Source: JAAYUK01 sp964392915 (GTDB lineage Bacteria > Nitrospirota > Thermodesulfovibrionia > Thermodesulfovibrionales > Dissulfurispiraceae). From it: DNA of 8,536 nt. Location of the stretch: positions 1 through 8,536 of the forward strand of contig CAYMRS010000074.1 in NCBI GenBank assembly GCA_964392915.1, written 5' to 3'. A program made the position numbers and the translations under genes. The notes under the pieces are model-generated. The model searched no databases. It saw nothing but the letters and a program-made list of their open reading frames with translations, and was not told where the DNA came from. Shown here piece after piece: positions 1-6,203 of this stretch (position 1 is the first letter of the stretch; each line of letters starts with the position of its first letter).

Positions 1-1
1 G

Positions 2-52
2 CAAGTTAATGAAGAAGTCATACGCAAACATATCAGGGATCAAAACAAATAG
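2..52 (+). CDS. C-terminal end of a probable IS200/IS605-family transposase (partial)
   Basis: Reading frame 2 enters from the left edge and gives 16 residues (QVNEEVIRKHIRDQNK) before a TAG stop at 50-52. The pattern of a Glu-Val-Ile core followed by a basic/aromatic helix and a final Asp/Glu-Gln resembles the usual last helix of small HUH (Y1) transposases of the IS200/IS605 or REP-associated type. The catalytic HUH and Tyr residues would lie upstream, outside the window, so the family call rests on this short tail plus the hairpin that follows 25 bp after the stop, at the spacing expected for the right end of such an element. It is on the plus strand, opposite to thrC. It could instead be the end of an unrelated gene. 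Confidence 0.42.
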   Translation, partial: QVNEEVIRKHIRDQNK

Positions 53-77
53 GCCCATGCCAGGATATGTTGAGGCA

Positions 78-96
78 CTGAAGCCCCGGGCTTTAG
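78..96 (+). repeat. Subterminal hairpin, candidate IS right-end recognition structure
   Basis: CTGAAGCC (78-85) pairs with GGCTTTAG (89-96) around a 3-nt loop. The stem is 8 bp with one G-T wobble. There is no T-run after it, so it does not look like an intrinsic terminator. Its position just after the transposase-like stop fits an IS200/IS605 right-end hairpin. Confidence 0.45.
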
Positions 97-128
97 CTGC
101 AGTAGTAACTAAAAGTGTTTACAGGTAG

Positions 129-154
129 TGGCTCAGATCAGCAAAAAAGAGCCA
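129..154. other. Inverted repeat between the IS end and thrC
   Basis: TGGCTC (129-134) and GAGCCA (149-154) form a 6-bp stem around a 14-nt loop that contains an A-tract (a T-tract on the minus strand). It lies downstream of thrC on the minus strand. A thrC terminator would need the T-tract after the stem rather than in the loop, so its function is unclear. Nothing else in 97-274 can be called. Confidence 0.2.
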
Positions 155-274
155 TTGACATCCGAGGTCGCGCAGTATGCGTGAGGGTTGCTCAGACAAG
201 TCGTTTAATTTGCTGAATGCAGGCATTTTATCATCGGCTTGCGTTCGATGGCGGAACTATTGAAGAATGCCGGT

Positions 275-1615
275 TCAGACACCCATTATTTTCGCAACAG
301 TCTCTGTCCTGCAATTGCCCGCGTCAACGATATTCTTTTCCAGACCGCTCACCGCGGACTCGGTAAACTTCAAGCCATTCGCGGTAGAAACGACAACTAC
401 CCTCTCATTCTTTTTTATCGCCTTGCTCTGTAGTGCCAGCTTCACGCCCGCCAGCGCTATGCCCGTCTGAGGGCATACGAAGTGGCCATCTTTGCCGCAT
501 ATTGCCACAGCCTCGTTCAGCATTCTTTCGGGCACTACATTCATCCTGCCGTTGGATTGCGTAATTTCGCGCATAACCTTGTCACGCGATACCGGGTCTC
601 CGATACGTGCCGCAGTCGCGGTAGTCTCCCCGGCTTTCATGGGCCGGTAATGGGCGCGCCAGTTCAGAATGCTTACCTCATTCGTGGTCGCGCTTGTCTG
701 CATCCACGAATAAGCCAGCGGTTTTGCGGCTTCCGACTGACCCGCGAGTATCCTGGAAGACTTCCCCTTGTAGCCCATCTGCCGCATCAGCCTCAGCGCC
801 TTGCCGACGGAAGAGCAGTTGCTTCCATTGCCGACAGGCAGCGCTATCCAGTCGGGCAGTTCCCATCCAAAAAACTGTGCTGTCAGAAATACGGTCGCCT
901 GATGCCCTTCGATTCGTGTAGGGTTCAGGCTGTTGGCCGGAAAGAGCCTCTTTTCCGTAACCAGTTCGCGCACCACCCTCATGCAGTCGTCGAAATCGCC
1001 GGGCAGTGTAATTATTGTTGACCCATGCACAAGCGGCTGAGCCAGCTGCGCGGCGGTCACTTTGCCCCTGGGAAGTATGACCACGCTCCTGATGCCGGCG
1101 GCTGAGGCGTAAGCAGCAACCATCGCAGAGGTATCGCCGGTTGATGCGCAGCCTACATATTTGATTCCAGCTGCCTTTGCGACAGACATCATAACCGTTC
1201 CGCCGAAATCCTTGAACGAACCGGTCGGTGTCATTCCCTCGAGAATCATCCACAAGTCTACCGGTCCTATCCACTCCCGCAGATGCCTGCCGGCAGGCAC
1301 TATCGGCACATTGCCTTCGCCCAGAGATACGATGTATTTGTCAGGCAGATACGGCATAATCCATTCCTTGAAACGCCATACGCCGGATCTTTCGGTGGCC
1401 CCCCCTTTTGCGCTGAAGGCCTGAGCTGCCCTGCGATCAAACAGTTTTGTATATTCCCGAAAGGTTTTCTTGAGCGGATCGAAATTATGCACTACATCGA
1501 ACAGATCTCCGCACTTCGGACACTGAAATTTTCTTTCCTTCAGCAGATTCGCCACATGCGAGCATCTGATGCAGCGAAGCTTGGTTTGGGCGGTGCTGAA
1601 TATTGTTGTAGACAT
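275..1615 (-). CDS. thrC: Threonine synthase (plant-type, zinc-ribbon N-terminus)
   Basis: PLP-dependent enzyme converting O-phospho-L-homoserine and water to L-threonine and phosphate, the last step of threonine synthesis, in the cytosol. The 446-residue protein opens with four cysteines spaced like a zinc ribbon (Cys15, Cys18, Cys32, Cys35). The fold-II PLP core follows: TGSFKDFGG with the Schiff-base lysine at about 135, STGDTSA (159-165) for phosphate and substrate contacts, the PLP-phosphate loop VGNGSN (261-266), and STANGLKF (410-417) near the C-terminus. Motifs such as ANSLNPTRIEGHQ and the region around IGDPVS match plant and many bacterial type-I threonine synthases better than the E. 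coli form. The frame stays open to 1771, but I start at ATG 1613-1615 because AGGAGG lies 9 nt upstream (1625-1630) and the extra 52 residues look like translated non-coding DNA. No aspartokinase or homoserine kinase gene lies beside it. Confidence 0.95.
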   Translation of the reverse strand: MSTTIFSTAQTKLRCIRCSHVANLLKERKFQCPKCGDLFDVVHNFDPLKKTFREYTKLFDRRAAQAFSAKGGATERSGVWRFKEWIMPYLPDKYIVSLGEGNVPIVPAGRHLREWIGPVDLWMILEGMTPTGSFKDFGGTVMMSVAKAAGIKYVGCASTGDTSAMVAAYASAAGIRSVVILPRGKVTAAQLAQPLVHGSTIITLPGDFDDCMRVVRELVTEKRLFPANSLNPTRIEGHQATVFLTAQFFGWELPDWIALPVGNGSNCSSVGKALRLMRQMGYKGKSSRILAGQSEAAKPLAYSWMQTSATTNEVSILNWRAHYRPMKAGETTATAARIGDPVSRDKVMREITQSNGRMNVVPERMLNEAVAICGKDGHFVCPQTGIALAGVKLALQSKAIKKNERVVVVSTANGLKFTESAVSGLEKNIVDAGNCRTETVAKIMGV

Positions 1616-1760
1616 CCTGAATCTCCTCCTTTTTTCCTTCTTTACAGTGTACCATGAGCACGTACCGTCACGAGGCGCATAAAAAAATGTCATTAGCTTT
1701 TGTCCCTGCGCTGTCACTCCAGCTCGTCGGGAGTCTTTCCTGTTGGTTACAAGCTCATTT

Positions 1761-1779
1761 ATTCCGGACAACCCGGAAT
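1761..1779. repeat. Short palindromic repeat ATTCCGG-N5-CCGGAAT
   Basis: A perfect 7-bp stem (1761-1767 with 1773-1779) encloses a 5-nt ACAAC loop. On the minus strand it reads CGTCATTCCGGGTTGTCCGG, the style of dispersed palindromic intergenic repeats in many bacterial genomes. Part of it recurs nearby: CAAGCTC then ATTCCGG occurs at 1750-1767 and again, with a longer spacer, at 1821-1842. Confidence 0.45.
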
Positions 1780-1814
1780 GACGATAACATACAGGAATAC
1801 AGCGCGTTATCGTC
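1780..1814. repeat. 9-bp perfect inverted repeat GACGATAAC-N17-GTTATCGTC
   Basis: The arms are 1780-1788 and 1806-1814. The 17-nt loop holds a direct repeat, ATACAG at 1789-1794 and 1797-1802. It abuts the 7-bp palindrome at 1761-1779, so the two form tandem stem-loops about 165-200 bp upstream of the thrC start. It could be a repeat unit, an operator, or part of an untranslated leader. There is no T-run for a terminator on either strand. Confidence 0.4.
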
Positions 1815-2186
1815 TAGATGCAAGCTCTGATGACAATTCCGGGATAATGCAAGGCGGGCCATAGGGGTTGAACTCGAGGGAGCCTCAGGAATGCGTGCGA
1901 TTATCGAGAATTTGCGACCTGAATATCCGGTGCCGGTGTTGTGTGTAGTGCTGGACATATCCAAGGCTTGTGCATCATCGCAGCACAGAACACGAGAGGA
2001 TGCGGGAAGGGAGATTGCGGAGCATATCGAGGTGTTTTGCGCCCAGCAGCGCGGACAGGCTCAACTTGGCTGCCTATGAGCGGCTCTTCTATAAAGGACC
2101 GCTCGCCGCCTGAATGCTTTGGTTCACTATTGACGGGACCGCACTCCACACCGACTCATGAAGAGGTTTTCGGCAACCTGTTAAGC

Positions 2187-3311
2187 TTATACTCCTTTGA
2201 GTTCGTCCATCAATGCATTGACGGAAAGAACCCTGTCGATCCGATACGCATTCGTGCCGACAGTGTACAGCGGCTCTTCCTTGTCAGGATTATATGCTGC
2301 CGAACTGAGCAGTCCATTGCAGATACAGAAATAATCCGTGTTATTTATCTTTGCGGGACAAAGCATGTAATTACCCTTTTCGTCCTTGTTCAGCACATAG
2401 CCCTTGTCGCACTTAGGTGGGCGCAGCTGCTTCAGCGTCGACTGGTACATCGGCGACTGATAGATAATGCGAAACGGAAGGCCGCATGGTGAGCCGGGAC
2501 GGAAGGCGAGGTATATATCTTTCTGCTTAACCGCGACAACCGCTTGTTTGTAAGCTTCCGTTGCTGAGCTCTCTTCCGTCGCCAGGAAGCGGGTGCCCAT
2601 CTGCACACCGGCTGCCCCCATCGCGAGATATCGCTGGATATCCTCATGCGTGTATATGCCGCCGGCGACAATCACCGGTATGTCGCCGTATTTCATCGCC
2701 ATGTCCTTCACGGGAGGAAGCAGATTTTCGAGCTTGTTGGATTCGAGATCAACCTGTTCCATCTTGAATCCGATGTGGCCGCCGGCCAGAGGCCCTTCAA
2801 GTACAACCGCGTCGGGACGGTATTTAAAGCGGTCCCATTTCTTGCAAATCAGTGCAAGCGCCCGCGCAGAAGAGACTATCGGAATTAGAGCGGTGTCTTT
2901 CGGAGGATGAATGTCCGGCAGGTTGAGCGGCAGGCCGGCTCCGGAAATAATGGCGTCTGCTCCCGCATCAATGGCACCCTTGACGGAATCGACATAGTCG
3001 CGCTGCAGGGCAACCATAATGTTTATGCCGGCAAAACCGCCTTTGTCCTTGGCCAGCTCTATTTCTTCCCGGGTTGCTTCATAGGTATTCATCTTCCTGC
3101 CGGTCCGCTTGGATACCAGGCGGTCAAGACAGGCGCTCGAGATAAGGCCGAGGCCTCCTTCGCGCGCTACCGCACTGGCAAGCGGCGCCATGGAGACGCC
3201 AACACCCATGCCGCCTTGGACAATCGGCACGGTAATCCTTTTTCCCTTGATGGTAATAGATGGTAAGGTCGAAGCGGTAGTAGTCAATGGAGACTCCGTT
3301 GCATCAATCAT
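2187..3311 (-). CDS. Nitronate monooxygenase / FabK-like FMN flavoprotein
   Basis: A 374-residue TIM-barrel flavoprotein of the 2-nitropropane dioxygenase (NPD) family, which includes nitronate monooxygenases and FabK-type enoyl-ACP reductases. IVQGGMGVGVS near residues 30-40 is the N-terminal FMN-binding signature. LEGPLAGGHIG (171-181) carries the family's conserved His at 179. VIVAGGIYTHEDIQ (213-226) and AAGVQMGTRFLATEE (233-247) form the FMN-phosphate site. Family members are usually 310-360 residues. This one has a C-terminal extension with five cysteines (276, 301, 318, 329, 331; the last two as CIC) that suggests bound metal or a disulfide/Fe-S element; this is inference. GGAG lies 11 nt before the ATG at 3309-3311. 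It follows hisF on the same strand after 211 bp, with no evident functional link to histidine synthesis. Substrate cannot be decided: nitronate oxidation, enoyl-ACP reduction or another flavin reaction are all possible. Confidence 0.88.
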   Translation of the reverse strand: MIDATESPLTTTASTLPSITIKGKRITVPIVQGGMGVGVSMAPLASAVAREGGLGLISSACLDRLVSKRTGRKMNTYEATREEIELAKDKGGFAGINIMVALQRDYVDSVKGAIDAGADAIISGAGLPLNLPDIHPPKDTALIPIVSSARALALICKKWDRFKYRPDAVVLEGPLAGGHIGFKMEQVDLESNKLENLLPPVKDMAMKYGDIPVIVAGGIYTHEDIQRYLAMGAAGVQMGTRFLATEESSATEAYKQAVVAVKQKDIYLAFRPGSPCGLPFRIIYQSPMYQSTLKQLRPPKCDKGYVLNKDEKGNYMLCPAKINNTDYFCICNGLLSSAAYNPDKEEPLYTVGTNAYRIDRVLSVNALMDELKGV

Positions 3312-3350
3312 TAAGGAATAATCTCCAGGGAGAACATTCCATTTTGTGCC

Positions 3351-3366
3351 TATAGGACACCCTATA
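3351..3366. promoter_or_regulatory. Palindrome TATAGG-N4-CCTATA in the leader of the flavoprotein gene
   Basis: A perfect 6-bp inverted repeat (3351-3356 with 3361-3366) around ACAC lies 40-55 bp upstream of the flavoprotein start, where an operator overlapping a promoter would sit. No convincing -35/-10 pair accompanies it, so it is only a candidate regulator-binding site. Confidence 0.25.
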
Positions 3367-3522
3367 TATTCCCTGATAAGCCTTTATTTTAGCAAGAGGA
3401 ATCTGCTCCAAATGTCCGCAATGCGTTTGTTCCTTAGCCGCCGGATTGCAGAATGAACAGGGCTTTTTGGTGTGCTGATGATTTACGACCACTGTTTTTT
3501 GCTATTACTGCAAGCCGCAAAG

Positions 3523-4362
3523 CTACAAGCGCACCGGCACTCCTTTAGATCGCAGATACTCCTTTGACTCGCGCACGGTGAACTCGCGATAGTGGAAAAT
3601 CGAGGCGGCAAGCGCCGCGTCGGCCTTGCCTGCGGTCAGCCCCTCGTAAAGGTGCTCAAGGCTCCCCGCCCCGCCTGACGCAATGACCGGAATGGTAACC
3701 GCTTCGGCAATCGCACGGGTGAGCGCGATGTCGTAGCCGTCTTTCGTGCCGTCATTGTCCATACTGGTCAGCAGGATTTCGCCCGCGCCCAGCTCTTCCA
3801 TTTTCCGGGCCCAGGCCACAGCGTTGATGAGCTTCATTTTTCTTCCGCCGTGTGTGGAGATGGCCCACGTCCGCTCTAAAACCGGGAGCTTCAGCTCCAC
3901 ATCGGCCAAAAGCGCATCGGTATGCCACGGCTCGCCGGTCGCGTCGCTCATATTGTCAGCCACCCGCTTGGCATCAATGGCCACAACAATGCACTGACTC
4001 CCGAATCGTTCGGCAGCCTTATTTATAAAGAACGGGTCTTTTACCGCGGTGGTATTGATCGAAACCTTGTCGCAGCCGGCATTCAGCAGGTCGCGGATAT
4101 CATCGAGGGTCTTGATTCCCCCGCCAACGGTAAGCGGCATGAATACATCGTCGGCTGTCATCTGCACAACGTCAAGAATGACTTTTCTTTTTTCGTGCGA
4201 TGCGGTTATATCCAGAAACACCAGCTCATCCGCGCCCTGCTGGTCGTAGAAGATGGCATTTTCAACCGGGTCGCCGGCGTCGCGCAGATTTTCAAAGCTT
4301 ACGCCCTTGACCACGCGGCCGTTCTTCACATCGAGACATGGAATAATTCGCTTGGCCAGCAT
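3523..4362 (-). CDS. hisF: Imidazole glycerol phosphate synthase cyclase subunit HisF
   Basis: HisF pairs with the glutaminase HisH and uses the ammonia HisH releases to convert PRFAR to imidazole glycerol phosphate and AICAR, linking histidine and purine synthesis. The sequence has MLAKRIIPCLDV at the N-terminus with catalytic Asp11, TVGGGI (78-83), the second catalytic Asp at 130 (VVAIDAKR), ISTHGGRK (168-175), LLTSMDNDGTKDGYD (197-211) and IASGGAGSLEH (227-237) for phosphate binding. The protein has 279 residues; the family norm is about 250-258. The excess is an insertion between about residues 134 and 165, in the loop after Asp130, while the core on both sides is intact. No Shine-Dalgarno precedes the ATG at 4360-4362; a 16-codon reading frame ends 1 nt before it. 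hisA lies 115 bp upstream on the same strand, supporting co-transcription. hisH is not in the window. Confidence 0.96.
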   Translation of the reverse strand: MLAKRIIPCLDVKNGRVVKGVSFENLRDAGDPVENAIFYDQQGADELVFLDITASHEKRKVILDVVQMTADDVFMPLTVGGGIKTLDDIRDLLNAGCDKVSINTTAVKDPFFINKAAERFGSQCIVVAIDAKRVADNMSDATGEPWHTDALLADVELKLPVLERTWAISTHGGRKMKLINAVAWARKMEELGAGEILLTSMDNDGTKDGYDIALTRAIAEAVTIPVIASGGAGSLEHLYEGLTAGKADAALAASIFHYREFTVRESKEYLRSKGVPVRL

Positions 4363-4363
4363 G

Positions 4364-4414
4364 CTAGAAGCGCTGATGCGTGAGGGTTTGCAGGCTGCGG
4401 GTTAATAAAGACAT
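4364..4414 (-). CDS. Possible 16-residue leader ORF coupled to hisF
   Basis: ATG at 4412-4414 opens a frame reading MSLLTRSLQTLTHQRF and ends with TAG at 4364-4366, one base before the hisF ATG. AAGGGG lies about 12 nt upstream, a poor ribosome-binding site. It has a single His, so it is not a classical histidine attenuator peptide. The near-overlap of stop and start, together with the missing hisF Shine-Dalgarno, is what suggests translational coupling. It may equally be chance. Confidence 0.2.
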   Translation of the reverse strand: MSLLTRSLQTLTHQRF

Positions 4415-4477
4415 TCTGCTGTTTTTCCCCTTCTGTCGGTATAGCTGAACTTATTTTTCTGTGCGCTGACTTCTGAA

Positions 4478-5203
4478 TTAATGATGCCCGGGCACTGCCT
4501 GAATCGCTTCTGCGAGATCAAGAGCGCCTGAGTAAAGCGCCTTGCCGGTGATTGCTCCGAAGAGCTGCGGGATTGCCGCGAGCCTCCTGATATCGTCAAG
4601 CGACGAGACACCGCCCGATGCTATAACCGGAATCTTCAGCTGCCGAACAAGCTCTGCGGTTGCCTCAATGTTCGGCCCGGCAAGCATGCCATCCTTGGCA
4701 ATATCGGTGTAGATGACGCCCGCAGCACCGGCCTCCTGCATTTGAAGAGCAAGATCAGTTGCCAGCACCCGTGTAACTTCCACCCAGCCTTTTACGGCTA
4801 CATTGCCGTTCTTTGCGTCAATGCCGACCAGAACGCGTCCAGGGTGTTTTGCGGACGCTTCCCTTACCAGTTCCGGATTCTCAATGGCAACCGTACCGAG
4901 AATGACACGATCGATGCCGAGGCCGATCAGCCGGTCTATTCTCGCCAGATCGCGGATACCGCCGCCGACCTCGATTTCCATCGACACGGCTTTGCGGATG
5001 GCGATGATGCTTTCGACATTCTTCTGGTGCCCGGTAAATGCCCCGTCAAGATCAACAACATGGAGCAGCTTTGCGCCGCAAGACTGCCACTTTCGGGCCA
5101 TTGCGGCAGGGTCATCAGAATAGACCGTGGAGTCGTCTTTTCTTCCCTGAAGCAGCCGTACACAAAGACCATCCTTCAGGTCTATTGCAGGAATAACAAG
5201 CAT
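4478..5203 (-). CDS. hisA: ProFAR isomerase HisA
   Basis: Phosphoribosylformimino-5-aminoimidazole carboxamide ribotide isomerase opens the ribose ring of ProFAR by an Amadori rearrangement to give PRFAR, the substrate of HisF. The 241-residue (beta/alpha)8 barrel has the canonical start MLVIPAIDLKDG with catalytic Asp8, VDLDGA (50-55), VGGGIR (79-84), the second catalytic Asp at 129 (VGIDAKNG), TDIAKDGM (166-173) and VIASGGVSS (193-201) for phosphate binding. Length is normal. The frame is open to 5359, but I start at ATG 5201-5203 because this gives the family's standard N-terminus; the extra 52 residues overlap the divergent gene. No Shine-Dalgarno is visible, and a -10-like TATGAT lies only 6 nt upstream. 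hisF follows on the same strand; the DUF3108 gene upstream is divergent, so hisA must start a transcription unit here. Confidence 0.96.
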   Translation of the reverse strand: MLVIPAIDLKDGLCVRLLQGRKDDSTVYSDDPAAMARKWQSCGAKLLHVVDLDGAFTGHQKNVESIIAIRKAVSMEIEVGGGIRDLARIDRLIGLGIDRVILGTVAIENPELVREASAKHPGRVLVGIDAKNGNVAVKGWVEVTRVLATDLALQMQEAGAAGVIYTDIAKDGMLAGPNIEATAELVRQLKIPVIASGGVSSLDDIRRLAAIPQLFGAITGKALYSGALDLAEAIQAVPGHH

Positions 5204-5209
5204 GGGATT

Positions 5210-5215
5210 ATCATA
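5210..5215 (-). promoter_or_regulatory. hisA: Candidate -10 element for a leaderless hisA transcript
   Basis: The minus strand reads TATGAT, then AATCCC, then the hisA ATG. The spacing would start transcription at or next to the A of the start codon, and there is no Shine-Dalgarno, which together suggest a leaderless mRNA. No good -35 box lies 16-18 bp upstream, which keeps this weak. Confidence 0.28.
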
Positions 5216-5300
5216 CCAGAAAGGCGGTTCGTTCTCCCATAGCGTTGCAGTTCCACTGCCAGAGCGCGTGTTTGACAAAAATACCAGCGAAGGAGTAATC

Positions 5301-6026
5301 GTGCGGATTCTCGTTGTTCTCCCGCTATGCATGGTCTTGCTTTTTATTTCAGCGGGCACGCAAGCCGCATCCGAACGCTTGGAGTACAGTCTCTACTGGA
5401 ATGGCATCAAGGCCGGCACTGCGTCGCTCGAAAAAAAGGTGTCTGATGATACGGTGCAGCTCATATCAACTGTCACGTCAACTCCGCTCGCGGGTGTCAT
5501 TTATCCTGTTGATGACCTTGTTGTCAGCACGCTGAAAAAGGAGCTGTGGGGCCCCGGCATTGCTGCGCCCTCCTCATATCGCATCATGCTCCGGGAGGGC
5601 CGCAATCGCAGGGACAAGGAATACCGGTTCGACCCTGCGGCAAAAAAGATCTTCTATATTAACCACCTTGAACAGGAGCGGGCGGAGTTCCCGCTTCTGG
5701 TTCCAACACTTGATCCGCTGGCCAGCATTTATCATGTTCGCACCCTTCCGCTCATCATCGGCAAATCCCTGCATGTAACGATTTTCGACAGCAAGCGCAT
5801 CTACCGAATGGAAATCCGAGTCCTGCGGCGTGAAGATGTCGATACGCCGATCGGTCGCTTCAGGACTATCGCCATTCAGCCGGTCATGCTGACCGAAGGG
5901 TTCTTCAGCCGCAGAGGTGAGCTTTTTCTCTGGCTTTCGGATGATGATCGCCGCATTCCCGTGCAGATCAGGACAAAGATAAAAGTGGGGACCGTCACCG
6001 GCCAGCTTTCCGGCGGGAAGTATTAA
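5301..6026 (+). CDS. Exported DUF3108 domain protein
   Basis: A 241-residue protein of unknown biochemical role, directed out of the cytoplasm. The N-terminus has a signal peptide: basic RI, a hydrophobic stretch to about residue 18, and a likely signal peptidase I site after TQA (about 22). The mature part matches the DUF3108 pattern: LEYSLYWNGIKAGTASLE near its start, LDPLASIYHVR in the middle, TPIGRFRTIAIQP, and near the end the GELFLWLSDDDRRIPVQI block followed by KIKVGTVTG. The family is beta-rich and probably periplasmic or envelope-associated. I chose the GTG at 5301-5303 because AAGGAG lies 5 nt before it and it places the signal peptide at the N-terminus; an upstream ATG at 5202 would overlap the hisA start and add a non-signal sequence. 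It is divergent from hisA (97-bp gap) and converges on the small gene at 6204-6452. Confidence 0.85.
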   Translation: MRILVVLPLCMVLLFISAGTQAASERLEYSLYWNGIKAGTASLEKKVSDDTVQLISTVTSTPLAGVIYPVDDLVVSTLKKELWGPGIAAPSSYRIMLREGRNRRDKEYRFDPAAKKIFYINHLEQERAEFPLLVPTLDPLASIYHVRTLPLIIGKSLHVTIFDSKRIYRMEIRVLRREDVDTPIGRFRTIAIQPVMLTEGFFSRRGELFLWLSDDDRRIPVQIRTKIKVGTVTGQLSGGKY

Positions 6027-6141
6027 CATGGTGCTGAAAAACGCGGGTGAATGCGTGGCAATGGCTTGATTTTGCAGGCCAGAAGTGAGTGGCAGGCGCA
6101 AGCCTTCGCAACCTGAGACAACGGCGACTGAACCGCTCTGC

Positions 6142-6180
6142 AAAAAAAAAACGGCGCTCCGGATGCCCGGTTGCGCCGTT
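6142..6180 (-). terminator. Strong intrinsic terminator after the 82-residue gene
   Basis: On the minus strand, AACGGCGC (from 6180) pairs perfectly with GCGCCGTT (ending 6150), with an inner CCGG/CCGG pairing in the loop, and is followed by a run of about ten T (6151-6142, partly in the stem). It starts 24 bp after the stop of the small minus-strand gene. The plus-strand side has no matching T-run, so it mainly ends transcription from the right. No terminator is evident for the converging DUF3108 gene. Confidence 0.88.
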
Positions 6181-6203
6181 GAGTGCAAAAAAAACTATCG
6201 CGG

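Larger units (their letters stand above)
1..100 (+). mobile_element. Right end of a putative IS200/IS605-like insertion sequence
   Basis: A transposase-like C-terminus stops at 52 and is followed by a short non-coding tail with a GC-rich hairpin at 78-96. IS200/IS605 elements have no terminal inverted repeats; they end in subterminal imperfect hairpins that the transposase recognises on single-stranded DNA, and the right hairpin lies just after the gene. The exact right boundary cannot be placed from this sequence. The left end lies outside the window. Confidence 0.4.
1616..2186. other. Long intergenic region without a convincing gene
   Basis: These 571 bp separate the thrC start from the end of the flavoprotein gene. 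Short open frames occur on both strands (for example plus 1891-2079 and minus 1901-2149), but none has a recognisable motif or a good ribosome-binding site, and they overlap each other. The thrC-proximal part carries the thrC Shine-Dalgarno at 1625-1630 and a cluster of inverted repeats at 1750-1843, described separately. Farther on, GAGCGG (2078-2083) pairs with CCGCTC (2099-2104), and AGGTT (2164-2168) pairs with AACCT (2175-2179) just after the flavoprotein stop; neither is followed by a T-run. The region may hold decayed repeat or gene remnants. I could not identify a parent. Confidence 0.5.

Noticed and set aside
1616..1771. 52-residue N-terminal extension of threonine synthase
   Set aside because: The frame is open, but the strong AGGAGG at 1625-1630 serves the ATG at 1613-1615, and the extension crosses the palindrome cluster and has no threonine synthase similarity.
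1941..2492. 183-codon plus-strand frame
   Set aside because: More than half of it runs antisense to the well-supported flavoprotein gene. It has no motif and looks like a shadow frame.
3304..3492. 62-codon minus-strand frame between hisF and the flavoprotein gene, with a CSFC motif
   Set aside because: It starts at GTG without a ribosome-binding site, overlaps the flavoprotein start by 8 bp and matches no family I know. More likely it is the leader region of the flavoprotein gene.
177..4391. Shared 13-mer ATGCGTGAGGGTT at 177-189 and 4376-4388
   Set aside because: One shared 13-mer is expected by chance in a window of this size, and the similarity does not extend on either side.
5272..5300. 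TTGACA at 5272-5277 as the -35 box of the DUF3108 gene
   Set aside because: A -10 at the right spacing would be AGTAAT at 5294-5299, which would start transcription downstream of the GTG start codon. The match is probably chance.
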